From NCBI RefSeq assembly GCF_038502225.1, contig NC_091301.1, positions 15,343,688-15,407,687 of the forward strand: a stretch of DNA of 64,000 nucleotides. Direction: 5' to 3'. This document shows positions 46,123-56,880 of this stretch, in pieces (within the stretch, counting starts at the first letter, position 1; each line of letters opens with the position of its first letter). The notes under the pieces were generated by a model. It worked only from the letters and a program-made list of their open reading frames with translations, was not told where the DNA came from and ran no database searches. Origin of the DNA: Cherax quadricarinatus. Its lineage: Eukaryota; Arthropoda; Malacostraca; Decapoda; Parastacidae. The position numbers and the translations under genes are program-made.

Positions 46123-47541
46123 ACAGTATGGGTAAGGGGTGACTATCACGCACAGTATGGGTAAGGGGTGACTAACACGCACAGTATGGGCAAGGGGTGA
46201 CTATCACGCACAGTATGGGTAAGGGGTGACTATCACGCACAGTAAGGGTAAGAGGTGACTATCACGCACAGTATGGGTAAGGGGTGACTCACGCACAGTA
46301 TGGGTAAGGGGTGACTAACACGCACAGTATGGGCAAGGGGTGACTATCACGCACAGTATGGGTAAGGGGTGACTATCACGCACAGTATGGGTAAGAGGTG
46401 ACTATCACGCACAGTATGGGTAAGGGGTGACTCACGCACAGTATGGGTAAGGGGTGACAATCACGCACAGTATGGGTAAGGGGTGACTATCATGCACAGT
46501 ATGGGTAAGGGGTGACTATCACGCACAGTATGGGTAAGGGGTGACTATCACGCACAGTATGGGTAAAGGGTGACTATCATGCACAGTATGGGTAAGAGGT
46601 GACTATCATGCACAATATGGGTAAGGAGTGACTATCACGCACAGTATGGGTAAGGGGTGACTATCACGCACAGTATGGGTAAGGGGTGACTATCATGCAC
46701 AGTATGGGTAAGGGGTGACTATCACGCACAGTATGGGTAAGGGGTGACTATCATGCACAGTATGGGTAAGGGGTGACTATCACGCACAGTATGGGTAAGG
46801 GGTGACTATCGCGCACAGTATGGGTAAGGGGTGGCTATCTTGCACAGTATGGGTAAGGGGTGACTATCACGCACAGTATGGGTAAGGGGTGACTATCGCG
46901 CACAGTATGGGTAAGGGGTGGCTATCATGCACAGTATGGGTAAGGGGTGACTATCACGCACAGTATGGGTAAGGGGTGACTATCACGCACAGTATGGGTA
47001 AGGGGTGACTATCATGCACAGTATGGGTATGGGGTGACTATCACGCACAGTATGGGTAAGGGGTGACTATCACGCACAGTATGGGTAAGGGGTGACTATC
47101 ACGCACAGTATGGGTAAGGGGTGACTAACACGCACAGTATGGGTAAGGGGTGACTATCACGCACAGTATGGGTAAGGGGTGACTATCACGCACAGTATGG
47201 GTAAGGGGTGACTATCACGCACAGTATGGGTAAGGGGTGACTCACGCACAGTATGGGTAAGGGGTGACAATCACGCACAGTATGGGTAAGGGGTGACTAT
47301 CACGCACAGTATGGGTATGGGGTGACTATCACGCACAGTATGGGTAAGGGGTGACTATCACGCACAGTATGGGTAAGGGGTGACTATCACGCACAGTATG
47401 GGTAAGGGGTGACTATCACGCACAGTATGGGTAAGGGGTGACTATCACGCACAGTATGGGTAAGGGGTGACTATCACACACAGTATTGGTAAGGGGTGGC
47501 TATCACGCACAGTATGGGTAAGGGGTGACTATCATGCACAC
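46123..47541. repeat. Tandem array F, right part
   Basis: About 49 units, same 29-bp unit as the left part, with shortened GTGACTCACGC units (27 bp; 46285, 46430, 47240) and GGCAAGG variants. It ends at ATCATGCACACTTGTGTG against the inverted LINE. Confidence 0.97.
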
Positions 47542-47589
47542 TTGTGTGAACGAATGAGTGTATGTATGAGTGTAAGTCAGGGAACGTGT

Positions 47590-49975
47590 GCGTTATGTGT
47601 ACTCTCCTATATGTACAGAACCATCGACGTAAATAATTTGTGAAAGAGTGTTCTGTGTGACTAAGTTATCAATACAGCTTAAGGCATCATGTTTGGCTTC
47701 AAGACGAAGCTTTGGTTGTGATTTAAGAAGAGTTTTGGGGGGAAATGGAGGAACGGTAGTTTGGAATGGGGTAATATCCCATGGAGCAGGGAAATGTCTC
47801 TGTTGTCTAACTTGATATAGATAATGTAGCTGGTTCATGCTGAGGTCGGTTCCAGTTTTTTCGATCCATCTGGAAGGATGTTCACCAGTGCTGAGGAAAG
47901 TTTGGAGGGCTTCTGTGCAGGGGTTTGAATGGGCTAGCCTAAGCATATTGACCCCAACAAGGATATTTCTTTCAGTAACACGATCTCTAATGCTTGGAAT
48001 ATTAAGTTCTTTCCGCATATTTAAAATTTTGGCAGTACGAGGGCATCCTAGGATGATCCTCATTGCTTCGTTTTGCAGTTTTTCCAGCCCTCCAAGCTTC
48101 CAGTCAGACACGAGTGTAAGTAGTGGCGCCGCATAATCAACCAATGATCTAATATAAGCAAGATACATCATTTTCACAATTTTAACATTAGCACCATACC
48201 TGGGATGAAAACCTGCCACAACTCTAAGTGCTCTCAGCCTTTCTTTGTATTGGCGACAAAGTCTCGTTACAACAGGTCCAAGTAGTGGGACCTCAAAGCC
48301 TAGATACCTGTATCTGCTTACATATTCTAGAAGAGACCCATCATGCAACTGGATCTGACGAACTGTGCCTCTCTGCCGAGGAGGACGCCCGTTGAGTATC
48401 TTTGTTTTATCCCCTGAGATTATTAACCCCAGGTCCTGACACGAGGCTAGTACATGATTAAGAATGTTTTGGGTGTTGGAGAATCCGGTGGTGTGAATCA
48501 TTATGTCATCAGCAAAACTAACCATATAATGATGGGGCTGGCTAGGCATGGCATTAAGTAAAGCATTAATCAAAATGTTGAAAAGGGTGGGACTAAGCAC
48601 ACCTCCCTGTGGGGTTCCTAATTCAAAATCTTTAGTTACACTTCTATGTCCCTGGAACAACACAGACGACTTTCTGTTGGACAGGTAACCTTTAATCCAG
48701 CGGAGAAGCCATCCTCCAACATCCATTCTGGCAAGTTCACTAATGATTACATGTCGGTTGGCTACATCAAAAGCGGATTTAAGGTCAAGGAACGTAGTGT
48801 ATGAGCTGTCAGTGTGCAGAGTGAGAAAGGTGGTAATGCAATGATGCACACTCCTTCCATGCATGAAGCCATGCAACCGGGGTGACAAGAATTCCTTAAT
48901 TCTGTGCATAAGACGATTAAGAATCATCCTTTCGAATGTTTTACACAAGCAGCTAGTAAGGGATATTGGGCGAAATGAGTTTTGTTGATTGGGCTTCGGA
49001 ATGGGAATAATGAGGCTATTGGTCTATGATTTAGGGAGCTCCCCAGTGACATAACTCATGTTATATAATTCAAGTAAAGGATTACCTGGTACTCGACACA
49101 GCAATCTGAGTATGTTGTAAGTAATACCATCCTCACCAGGCGACATGGAGTTGCCCTTAGTTAGTGCTGCATCAAGTTCATAATTAGTGAAAGGAATGTT
49201 GCAGTCATCTTCCTTGCTGAGCATAAAGCAAACAAGTCTCTCCCTTGCATCATATTTGTCCATTAATTTCGCCTGTGTGGTACTGGGAAGACTGTCATAG
49301 CTAGACGTAGCAGCCCAAGCACTGACTAACTCATTCGCCCTATGCAAGGGATGAGGGTGCGCGATCTGCCCAGTTATGTTACCCTTAATTCTATTTATGT
49401 CCCTCCATGCCCGGCTAAGTGGGGTGTGAGCATTGAGACCATTGACAAATTGTTCCCAGTCTGTTTGCCGCAGCTCTGTCATACGCTCTCTGGCAGCAGC
49501 AAGGGCAGTTTGGAAGAGGCTCAGCATTTCAGGGGTACGATGGTTTCTATAGGCTAGGCCTAGTCTGCGAGCAGTACGTTTCAATGTTCGAAGTTTAGAA
49601 TCATTGTAATAGGTATGATTTTTATAAGACTTATGATTATGGAAGTCATTTGGATTTAGAGTAGTAGGAGGTTTCAGAGGTGGCTCTAAGAAGTTCTGAA
49701 TACTGCTCACAAGGTCATTGTTAAAAGTCTCGACAGAGGTACACTCATAGGAATTATACCAGTCATCCACATGTGCAACAAAGTCATCATGTTGATCAGG
49801 GGAAACATTAAGACGTTTCCGTTTGAATATCCCACCAGGGAGAATAGTATTACCAATATCTAGAGAGGTTAGCTTTGGGAAATGATCAGACGCTATATCT
49901 GTTACAATGGAAGACTCACAGCTGGCAGAAGTAATGTTGAAGCCCAGGCACAGATCAGAAGCCAGACATAGGTAT
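47590..49975 (-). mobile_element. I-group (Nimb-like) LINE, inverted 5' segment
   Basis: The minus strand carries, 5' to 3', the end of the endonuclease (VTDIASDHFPKLTSLD), a linker, RT and the first strand of RNase H (IIYVDGSVH). At ~49975 it meets, head to head, the plus-strand continuation of the same kind of element (RNase H end to 3' UTR). An order of inverted 5' part then direct 3' part, with a lost central piece, is what twin-primed integration produces. Confidence 0.82.
47593..49975 (-). pseudogene. I-group LINE ORF2: endonuclease end, RT, RNase H start
   Basis: A single reading frame is broken by one TAG at 49024-49026 (GELPKS stop TNSLIIPIPKPNQQNSF, probably TGG originally). Upstream: SDHFP, the endonuclease C-terminal signature, then AWRDINRIKGN and SMSPGEDGITYNIL (RT motif 1). 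Downstream: KTFERMILNRLMHRI, TTFLDLKSAFDVANRHVIIS (motif A), LGTPQGGVLSPTLFNILINA (motif B), VSFADDIMIHT (motif C), RYRYLGFEVPL, then a thumb/connection and IIYVDGSVH, the first Asp of RNase H. The RNase H remainder is missing at the left end. RNase H plus FADD places it in the I-type LINE supergroup. Confidence 0.85.
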
Positions 49976-50524
49976 GGTAAGATTGTGGACAGTGGAGTCA
50001 GAGTGCACATGCTCTGGATTCCATCTCACATTGGTCTTCAGATGCATGATAGAACTGATAAATTGGCTAAGCTGTATGCTTTCAAAGAGGGGGTAGATTA
50101 CAATCTTGGGTTGTCAGTTAGCAGTTTGAGAACAATAATACGAAAAGAACTTCAAATGAACTTTATTGACTTAAGACTTAGGGAGATTGACACAAGTCAG
50201 TCCATCTATCATCATTCCATCATGCAGGAGGAGCCACATGTCTATGGTGCATCCAACAAGATAAGCAGACTCTTGGATGTCACTACTGCCCGGCTCCGGC
50301 TGGGTTACAAGTATCTTTGGCAGGTTAAATCACCACCACCAGATGTACACCAAACGAAATGTAAACTTTGCCAGATGGACTATTGTCACACCTTGCGTCA
50401 TTATGTACTGGAGTGTGATCAAATTAATGAATTTAGAAACAACTCACTCAGAAATGTTCAAGAAATGGCAAAGTATTTTATCCACAGTGGTATATTGCAG
50501 ACCATTCTGGAGAAATACCCTGAC
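49976..50524 (+). pseudogene. I-group LINE ORF2 C-terminus: RNase H end and CCHC motif
   Basis: It starts at KIVDSGVRVHMLWIPSHIGL, the last RNase H segment (WIPSHIGLxxHDRTDKLAK). It then reads ITSARLRLGYKYLWQ-type sequence (TTARLRLGYKYLWQV) and a zinc-knuckle-like CKLCQMDYCHTLRHYVLEC (C-x2-C-x8-H-x4-C). It ends ILEKYPDLC where a TG tract begins. The same C-terminal block occurs at 56440-56717. About 80 residues of RNase H between this and the inverted segment are absent. Confidence 0.82.
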
Positions 50525-50622
<98 letters not shown>

Positions 50623-50935
50623 GTGTGTGTGTGTGTGCGTGTGTGGGTGTGTGTGTGCGTGTGTGGGTGTGTGTGTGCGTGTGTGGGTGTGTGTGCGTGT
50701 GTGGGTGTGTGTGTGTGGGTGTGTGTGAGGGTGTGTGTGTGGGTGTGTGTGAGGGTGTATGTGTGGGTGTTGGTGTGTGTGTGTGTGTGTGTGGGTGTGG
50801 GTGTGTGTGTGTGTGTGTGTGGGTGTGGGTGTGCGTCCTTGTGTGTATGCATATATTTGTACGCTCGTGTGCACATGTCCGTGCGTGCGCCCTGGTGTGT
50901 GTATGTGTGTGCGCGCGCGCTAGTGTGGGTGTATG
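50525..50935. repeat. Compound (TG)n with GGGTG/CGTG interruptions
   Basis: About 100 bp of pure TG followed by 300 bp of TG mixed with GTGGG, GTGCG and GTGAGGG variants. It lies exactly at the ORF end of the I-group LINE, within its 3' UTR. Confidence 0.95.
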
Positions 50936-51420
50936 ACCCACTTAATATTTGTATTTATAACTCATTACAATTGTGACCAGGTGTGGACGTATCAGTGGTT
51001 CATTACTTTGTAATTTGCTCATGACTGTAACCATGTATAGGAGAGAGGCTGATTCATTACCTCTGTAACTTGCCATACACAAATAACCCGCACATAAAAG
51101 AGAGAAGCTTACGACGACGTTTCGGTCCGACTTGGACCATTGACAAAGTCACACTGGTCCAAGTCGGACCGAAACGTCGTCGTAAGCTTCTCTCTTTTAC
51201 GTGCGGGTTATTTGTGTATTGTTCCAGTCACGGTATTGTGCCTTTTTGTTATTTAACTTGCCATAATTGTGACCAGATCTACCAGGAGTTCATTACCTTT
51301 GTAACTAGTTCAGCTATCATAACTTTGAGGTCCAGTCACTGGACCCATTATGTACCTTTGTAATCTTTTGACTACCGCCCACAGGATGGGTATGGGGTGC
51401 ATAATAAAGATATTAAACTA

Positions 51421-51423
<3 letters not shown>
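50936..51423 (+). mobile_element. I-group LINE 3' UTR, first copy
   Basis: It contains recurring TTCATTACCTTTGTAACTTG modules and ends ACCGCCCACAGGATGGGTAT, GGGGTGCATAATAAAG, ATATTAAACTAA, which serves as the reference 3' terminus for this family. A long palindrome is inserted at 51075-51219. Confidence 0.75.
51075..51219. repeat. 145-bp near-perfect palindrome
   Basis: Arms of about 65 nt (ATACACAAATAACCCGCACA... and ...GTGCGGGTTATTTGTGTAT) pair with one or two mismatches around TTGACAAAGTCACAC. Both arms carry GACCGAAACGTCGTCGTAAG or its complement. A fragment of the same family (GGTCGGACCGAAATGTTGTC) is at 61620-61640. Confidence 0.9.
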
Positions 51424-51500
<77 letters not shown>

Positions 51501-51536
51501 TGTGTGTGTGATGTGTGTGTGATGTGTGTGTGTGTG

Positions 51537-51604
<68 letters not shown>

Positions 51605-51640
51605 TGTGTGTGTGATGTGTGTGTGATGTGTGTGTGTGTG

Positions 51641-51726
<86 letters not shown>

Positions 51727-51762
51727 TGTGTGTGTGATGTGTGTGTGATGTGTGTGTGTGTG

Positions 51763-51846
<84 letters not shown>

Positions 51847-51878
51847 TGTGTGTGTGATGTGTGTGTGATGTGTGTGTG

Positions 51879-51943
<65 letters not shown>

Positions 51944-51947
51944 TGTG

Positions 51948-51981
<34 letters not shown>

Positions 51982-51990
51982 TGTGTGTGT
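51424..51990. repeat. (TG)n with ordered GATG clusters
   Basis: About 560 bp of TG. Four clusters of GATGTGTGTGTGATGTG type recur at about 51499, 51602, 51725 and 51845, making a higher-order microsatellite of roughly 105-125 bp period. Confidence 0.95.
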
Positions 51991-52490
51991 GACTCAACAA
52001 TCAATATTTGCACCAATAACTCATTACAGTTGTGACCGGGTGTGGAAGTGTGAATTGCTCATTACACTATAATTTGTTCATGATTGTAGCCATGTATAAA
52101 CGTAAGTAACCATTCTACAGAATTCATTACCTTTGTAACTTGTGAGCTCATTACCTTTGTACCTAGTTCAGCTATCAAAACTTTGGGGGCCCAGTCCCTG
52201 GACCCATTACGTACCTCTGTAATCTGTAAATACCTTTGTAACTTGTCATGGTTGTGACCAGACCTACCTGGAGTTCATTACCTTTGTAAATTGTGAGTTC
52301 ATTACCTTTGTAAATTGTGAGTTCATTACCTTTGTAAATTGTGAGTTCATTACCTCTGTAACTTGCTCAGCTATCAAAACTTGGAGTCCAGTCCCTGGAC
52401 CAATTATGTACCTCTGTAATCTTTTGACTACCGCCCACAGGATGGGTATGGGGTGCATAATAAACATATTAAACTAACTAAACTAACTCC
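51991..52490 (+). mobile_element. I-group LINE 3' UTR, second copy
   Basis: It repeats the order of 50936-51423 (TATTTGCACCAATAACTCAT, GTGACCGGGTGTGGAAGTG and so on) and ends at the same terminus (CCCACAGGATGGGTATGGGG...). It contains a short tandem of TTCATTACCTTTGTAAATTG at 52274-52340. No palindrome is present. Confidence 0.75.
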
Positions 52491-52494
52491 TATA

Positions 52495-53830
52495 TGTACT
52501 CGCCTCCGTGTGGTTGCAGGAGTCAATTAATAGCTCCTGGCCCCGCCTCTTCGCTGGCCACTACTAGGCCTACTCTTTCCTGTCTTCAAGAGCCTTACCG
52601 TACCTCTTCTTAAAGCTATGGATGGATCCCACCTACCTGGAGGGTATTTCGGGGGTCAACGTTCCCCGCGGCCCGGTCCACGACCAGGCCTCCCGGTGGA
52701 TCAGGGCCTGATCAACCAGGTTGTTACTGCTTTCCGCACGTATTCCAACGTATGAACCACAGTCCGGATGATCCGGCACCGACTTTAAGTATCTGTCCAA
52801 CTCCCTCTTGAAGGCAGCCAGCAGCCTATTGGTATTTCTCCTTATGGCTGGTGGGAGGTTGTTGAACAGTCTTGGGCCCCGGACACTTATGGTGTTTTCT
52901 CTTAGTATACCAATGGCGCCCCTACTTTTCATTGGGGGTATTTTGCATCGCCTGCCCAATCTTTTACTTTCGTAGGGAGTGATTTCTGTGTGAAGATTCG
53001 GGACCATTCCTTCTAGGATTTTCCAAGTATAGATTATGATATCTCTCGCCTGCGTTCCAGCGAGTACAAGTGCTACCAAGCGTTCCCAGCAGTTGAGGGG
53101 TTTGATAGAACTTATATGTACAGTAAAGGTTCTCTGTACACTCTCTAGATCTGCAGTTTCACCTGCTTTGAACGGAGTTGTTAATGCACAGCAATATTCC
53201 AGCCTAGAGAGAACAAGTGATTTGAAAAGTATCATCAATGGCTTGGCATCTCTTGTTTTGAATGTTCTCATTATCCATCCTATCATTTTCTTTGCAGTTG
53301 TGATCGTGGCACTGTTGTGATCCTTGAAAGTGAGATCCTCAGACATTACTACTCCCAGGTCCCTCACATTGTTTTCCGCTCTATTGTATGATCAGAGTTT
53401 GTAATATACTCAGTTTTAGTTATTATCTCCTCCAGTTTTCCATAACGGAGTACTTCACTCTCCAGATTGTTCCATTTCCTGACAATCCTAAGACTGAAGA
53501 AATTCTTCCTAACATCCCTATGACCTATCTGAGTTTTCAACTTCTAGTTGTGAATTCTTGTTCCATTATCTCGTCTCTACAGCATTCTGTGCCTGTTCAC
53601 TTTATCAGTTCTTTTCAGTATTCTGTACACGGTTATCATATCCCCCTCTAGTCCTCCTGTCCTCCAGTGCCATAGGGTTGAGTTCCCTTAACCTCTTAGC
53701 TCCGGGTCTAGTCTTGTTGCAAACCTCTGCACTTTTTTCAAATTTTTTATCGTGCTTGACTAGGTGTAGGTTCCATACTGGTGCTGCGTACTCCAATATG
53801 GGCCTGAGATACACGCTGTACAGTGTCGTG
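52495..53830 (-). mobile_element. CR1/L2-like LINE (second family), split by a nested insertion
   Basis: 52495-52631 and 53396-53830 are adjoining parts of one minus-strand element like that at 39457 (SVYLRPILEYAAPVWNLHLV, RLRELNPMALEDRRTRGGYD). The interruption is the first-family CR1 copy at 52632-53395. Confidence 0.78.
52632..53395 (-). mobile_element. CR1/L2-like LINE (first family), nested copy
   Basis: The longest first-family copy in the window, about 764 bp. The minus-strand frame at 52633-53367 reads MRDLGVVMSEDLTFKDHNSA, KMIGWIMRTFKTRDAKPLMI, LFKSLVLSRLEYCC, WERLVALVLAGTQARDIIIY and on to the usual tail. It is diverged from the other copies (VRGPRLFNNLPPAIRRNTNR). The catalytic RT motifs lie upstream and are not included. 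Confidence 0.85.
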
Positions 53831-54092
53831 TGGATGTGCGTGAACACTTGTGTGCGCATGCACAAATGCGTCTGAGTGTGCGTGAGCGTACGCTAGTGCG
53901 CACGTGCGCCTCTGCGTGTCTGGGAGGAAGAGATTACAAAAATTACGAGTCCACTTGCTAATTAATTACGTAAGGCAGAGGAGGCCATTAACTAAGACTT
54001 GGCCAAGACGGCCTCTCTCCGCCCCGTCTTCCCTCGTCTTAAAGACGACTCCAGACACTGCACCAGCCTGAGCTCTGCTGGGAGCAGCTCCA
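53831..54092. other. Unassigned spacer
   Basis: A TG/CG-alternating stretch at 53831-53920, then AT-richer sequence; no gene recognised. Confidence 0.35.
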
Positions 54093-54093
54093 G

Positions 54094-54137
<44 letters not shown>
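54093..54137. repeat. (TGC)n microsatellite
   Basis: About fourteen TGC triplets. It reads as poly-Leu or poly-Ala frames, but no coding context is seen. Confidence 0.95.
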
Positions 54138-54140
<3 letters not shown>

Positions 54141-54175
54141 TTTCTTGTTTCTAAGATAAACTCGGTTATTCAAGC

Positions 54176-54288
<113 letters not shown>

Positions 54289-54460
54289 GAGCAGAGGGAA
54301 ATTGTAATGAAAGATTATAGACATTTACAGAAGTGTTTAGAGTGGTGACTGGTTAAGACACCGCCAAATATTTGCTCTAACGACCTGGTCGTCATGGAGA
54401 CAATCAGGAATTCTCAAAGAGCGACTTTGATGAGCTCTACGAGATTAGCGTTTTCCAATA

Positions 54461-54780
54461 ATAATAATAATAATAATAATATTTTTTTTTTTATTATTCG
54501 CCGGTATTCTCCCGGCCCGGGTATTTTCCAAGTAGTGGTGACCCGGCCTTGGCTCCCTATCTAGGGAGTGTCTCGAGACTTAAGTCTCCCATGGGAGGAG
54601 GTACAAGTACCCCCTCATCTTTGGGACCAATTGTCCCCAGGCCTAGCCACATTCCCCACCCTCACGGGGCTCGTAGGGAGAAGCTAGGGCTCTGGTCTGC
54701 CATCTGCCCCGCCCCAAAGGGGCTCGTGGGGATGGCAGTCTTATGAGCTGCAGCTGGGAGCAAGCTCAGGCCTTCTCAAT

Positions 54781-54849
<69 letters not shown>

Positions 54850-54850
54850 C
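54461..54850. repeat. GC-rich interspersed repeat bounded by (AAT)n tracts
   Basis: (AAT)n at 54461-54481 and at 54781-54849 bound about 290 bp of GC-rich sequence: GGCCTTGGCTCCCTATCTAG, GTCTCGAGACTTAAGTCTCC, GGAGGTACAAGTACC. I recall it as a common decapod interspersed repeat. No protein is evident. Confidence 0.6.
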
Positions 54851-55055
54851 ATAATTAAAAAAAATAATTTCAAGCACTGTTATTTTATGCTATTTTATCG
54901 ATGCTTATCATAGTAATTAATGATCTTGACACTCCTGTCGGCATTTTTAATTAAATCCAAGTATCACATGTTTATATTTTTTAATAAAAAGTTAAATTTG
55001 TTTGTTTCAATAGCATCAGTTGCAGATTAATAAATATTACCGTTGTTATTATATT

Positions 55056-55235
55056 TAAGGGGGAAGCGCCAAGCCCGTAGGGGTCATATAGCGCCTGGAG
55101 GGGGGGGGAATGGGCAATAATCAGCTTCAGTCTAAAAAAGGGGGGGGGGTAACTCCAGTTCCTTGGATGAAGAGCCCTCGCCAGCATCCATGACTCTCCC
55201 CTGAGGGGTTATCATCGTTGAGGTGTTTAATACAT
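55056..55235. repeat. SINE-like repeat (AAGCGCCAAGCCCGTAGGGG family)
   Basis: GGGAAGCGCCAAGCCCGTAG, GGTCATATAGCGCCTGG, a G run, and AACTCCAGTTCCTTGGATGA. Related pieces lie at 57250-57375 (reverse), 60135-60180 and 21880-21935. The CATCCAAGGAACTGGAG segment (in reverse here) resembles the core of arrays A and B. Confidence 0.65.
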
Positions 55236-55379
55236 CAACGATAATAAATATGCAGAATGAAAACATGAATAAATAAAGGAGATATAAATAAGGTACTGGA
55301 AGTATGTAGCCAAGACAAGACTTGCAGTAATAAACTGGGAGAAAATTGTGTTGGGATTTTTAAACGGGGGAGGACAGGT

Positions 55380-55560
55380 GATTAGCCAGTCAGGATAACC
55401 CAGTCGAGTCAGTGTGGTCATCAGGGACTGTCTGTCTACTTTATATTTTCTTCTTTTAATCTTGTCCTTTCAGGATGCGACCCACAACAGTCGACTAACA
55501 CCCAGGTACCTACTTACTGCTAGGTGAACATCGGCAGCTGGTATGTGTGTGAGGATTTAG
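55380..55560 (-). mobile_element. tRNA-derived SINE, truncated copy
   Basis: GGATGCGACCCACAACAGTC, GACTAACACCCAGGTACCTA, CTGCTAGGTGAACATC match the body of the SINE at 57535-57840; the tRNA-like head is missing. Confidence 0.65.
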
Positions 55561-55572
55561 TGAATTACTAGT

Positions 55573-55745
55573 TTGGCAACAGTTGCAGATGAGTGGAACA
55601 AACTCACAGGTAGCGTCACTGAGGCCACAACTTTGGGTAGCTTTAAATATAGGTTGGACGGGTACATAAGTGGGTGTGGTTGAGCGTGAGCGAGTCTTGT
55701 CTAACATGGACCAGTAGGCCTACTGCAGTGTTCCTTCATTCTTAC
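55573..55745 (+). mobile_element. CR1-like LINE 3' terminus (third family)
   Basis: The plus frame reads ADEWNKLTGSVTEATTLGSF and KYRLDGYISGCG then stop, the typical RT tail (WNKL...FKYRLD). TACTGCAGTGTTCCTTCATT and CTTACGTTCTTA follow. Confidence 0.6.
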
Positions 55746-55837
55746 GTTCTTATGAAAGTGTTACGACCCCAGCAAAGCAAGGATGCAGTGTGTACGCTGA
55801 AGAAATATAAAGGATACATTTCTCAACAGCTTCCCTT

Positions 55838-56045
55838 CATACATAAAGGGGATTACCAGCAGACCTCCCTAACAGTCTTCAAGAGAACTTAATACACTCA
55901 AGTCATTTCCTGATCAGTCGAGCTGTGGTACATATGCTGGATTTTGTGCGGCTAGTAACCAACAACCTGGTTGATCAAGCCATCCATTGGGAGGCCTGGT
56001 CTGGGACCGAGCCACGGGGGCGTTGACCCTCGGAACACTCCAGGT
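55838..56045 (+). mobile_element. CR1/L2-like LINE 3' end, decayed
   Basis: ATACATAAAGGGGATTACCA through CTGGTTGATCAAGCCATCC and GGGGGCGTTGACCCTCGGAA CACTCCAGGTAA: plus-strand orientation of the first-family 3' end with many substitutions. Confidence 0.75.
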
Positions 56046-56064
56046 AATCGCCAAGTAGAAGTGA

Positions 56065-56260
56065 CAACGTACATCTTTTTTTTTCTACATGCCACACCAT
56101 GGCATCATTCCCCCAACTAGCGAGGAAATATTTAAAGCTGTCGGTGCTTTTGTAGTCCTTCATCGTCTCTCCTGTACATGGTGAAGGGCTTTCCACCAAG
56201 AAGACATACATGTCACTAATTTCTACATTCGGAAGCTTTTTTGCTAGTAGATAGCTGATC
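56065..56260 (-). pseudogene. Fragment of a SWIM/YqaJ-associated multicopy invertebrate protein
   Basis: The minus frame reads EISDMYVFLVESPSPCTGET, MKDYKSTDSFKYFLASWGND and AMVWHVEKK. I recall this segment, usually ending YKYFLAGWVKD-MVW, from multicopy invertebrate proteins that also carry a SWIM zinc finger and YqaJ nuclease domain, often transposon-borne. Only this short part is present, between two LINE ends, so it is a remnant. The identification is from memory. Confidence 0.45.
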
Positions 56261-56354
56261 CGTACACAGGCGAGGTGCTGTATACTTCCCACAGGCAACC
56301 AAAATTGCCACGTTCATCGTATATCATACAAACTGTTCTTCTGTCAGAGGCCTT

Positions 56355-56880
56355 GTGGTGATGAGTAAACATTGGGATTTTGTGACACGATGTGTGACAG
56401 GCAACATAGATAAGTATGTTTATGGAGCAACGTGCAATGTGAACAGACTGACTGATGTTGTAGTGGCCAGGCTTAGGCTTGGTTACAAGTACTTCTGGCA
56501 GTTTGGGAGACACACAGATGATGATCAAACTAAATGTAAATTATGTGATCAGGCATATGGTCACTGTCTTGAACACTATGTGCTTAATTGTCCACTTATT
56601 GAGGAATACAGAGATAGACAATATAATAACTTATTTGACATGTCAAGATATCTTATTAATGAAAATAAGATACCAGATATACTAAGCAAATTTCCTAACT
56701 TTGCTTGTAACAGATAATTGAACTATAGATATGTAGATATAAATCCATTTGTATTCCTGTTAACCCTTTGGGGCCTAGTTCCTAGGCCTTTTGTGCATTC
56801 ATATGCTCTCGCGCTACCGTCCACAGGATGGATATTAGGTGCACAATAAACTAGCCACTTCGGTGGCAAAATCTAAATCT
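56355..56880 (+). mobile_element. I-group LINE C-terminus and 3' end
   Basis: A frame to 56717 reads NRLTDVVVARLRLGYKYFWQ, CKLCDQAYGHCLEHYVLNC (C-x2-C-x8-H-x4-C) and LINENKIPDILSKFPNFACN then stop. The 3' UTR follows and ends CGCTACCGTCCACAGGATGG, ATATTAGGTGCACAATAAAC, TAGCCACTTCGGTGGC. It is a different subfamily from 49976-52490 but has the same terminus design. Confidence 0.8.
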
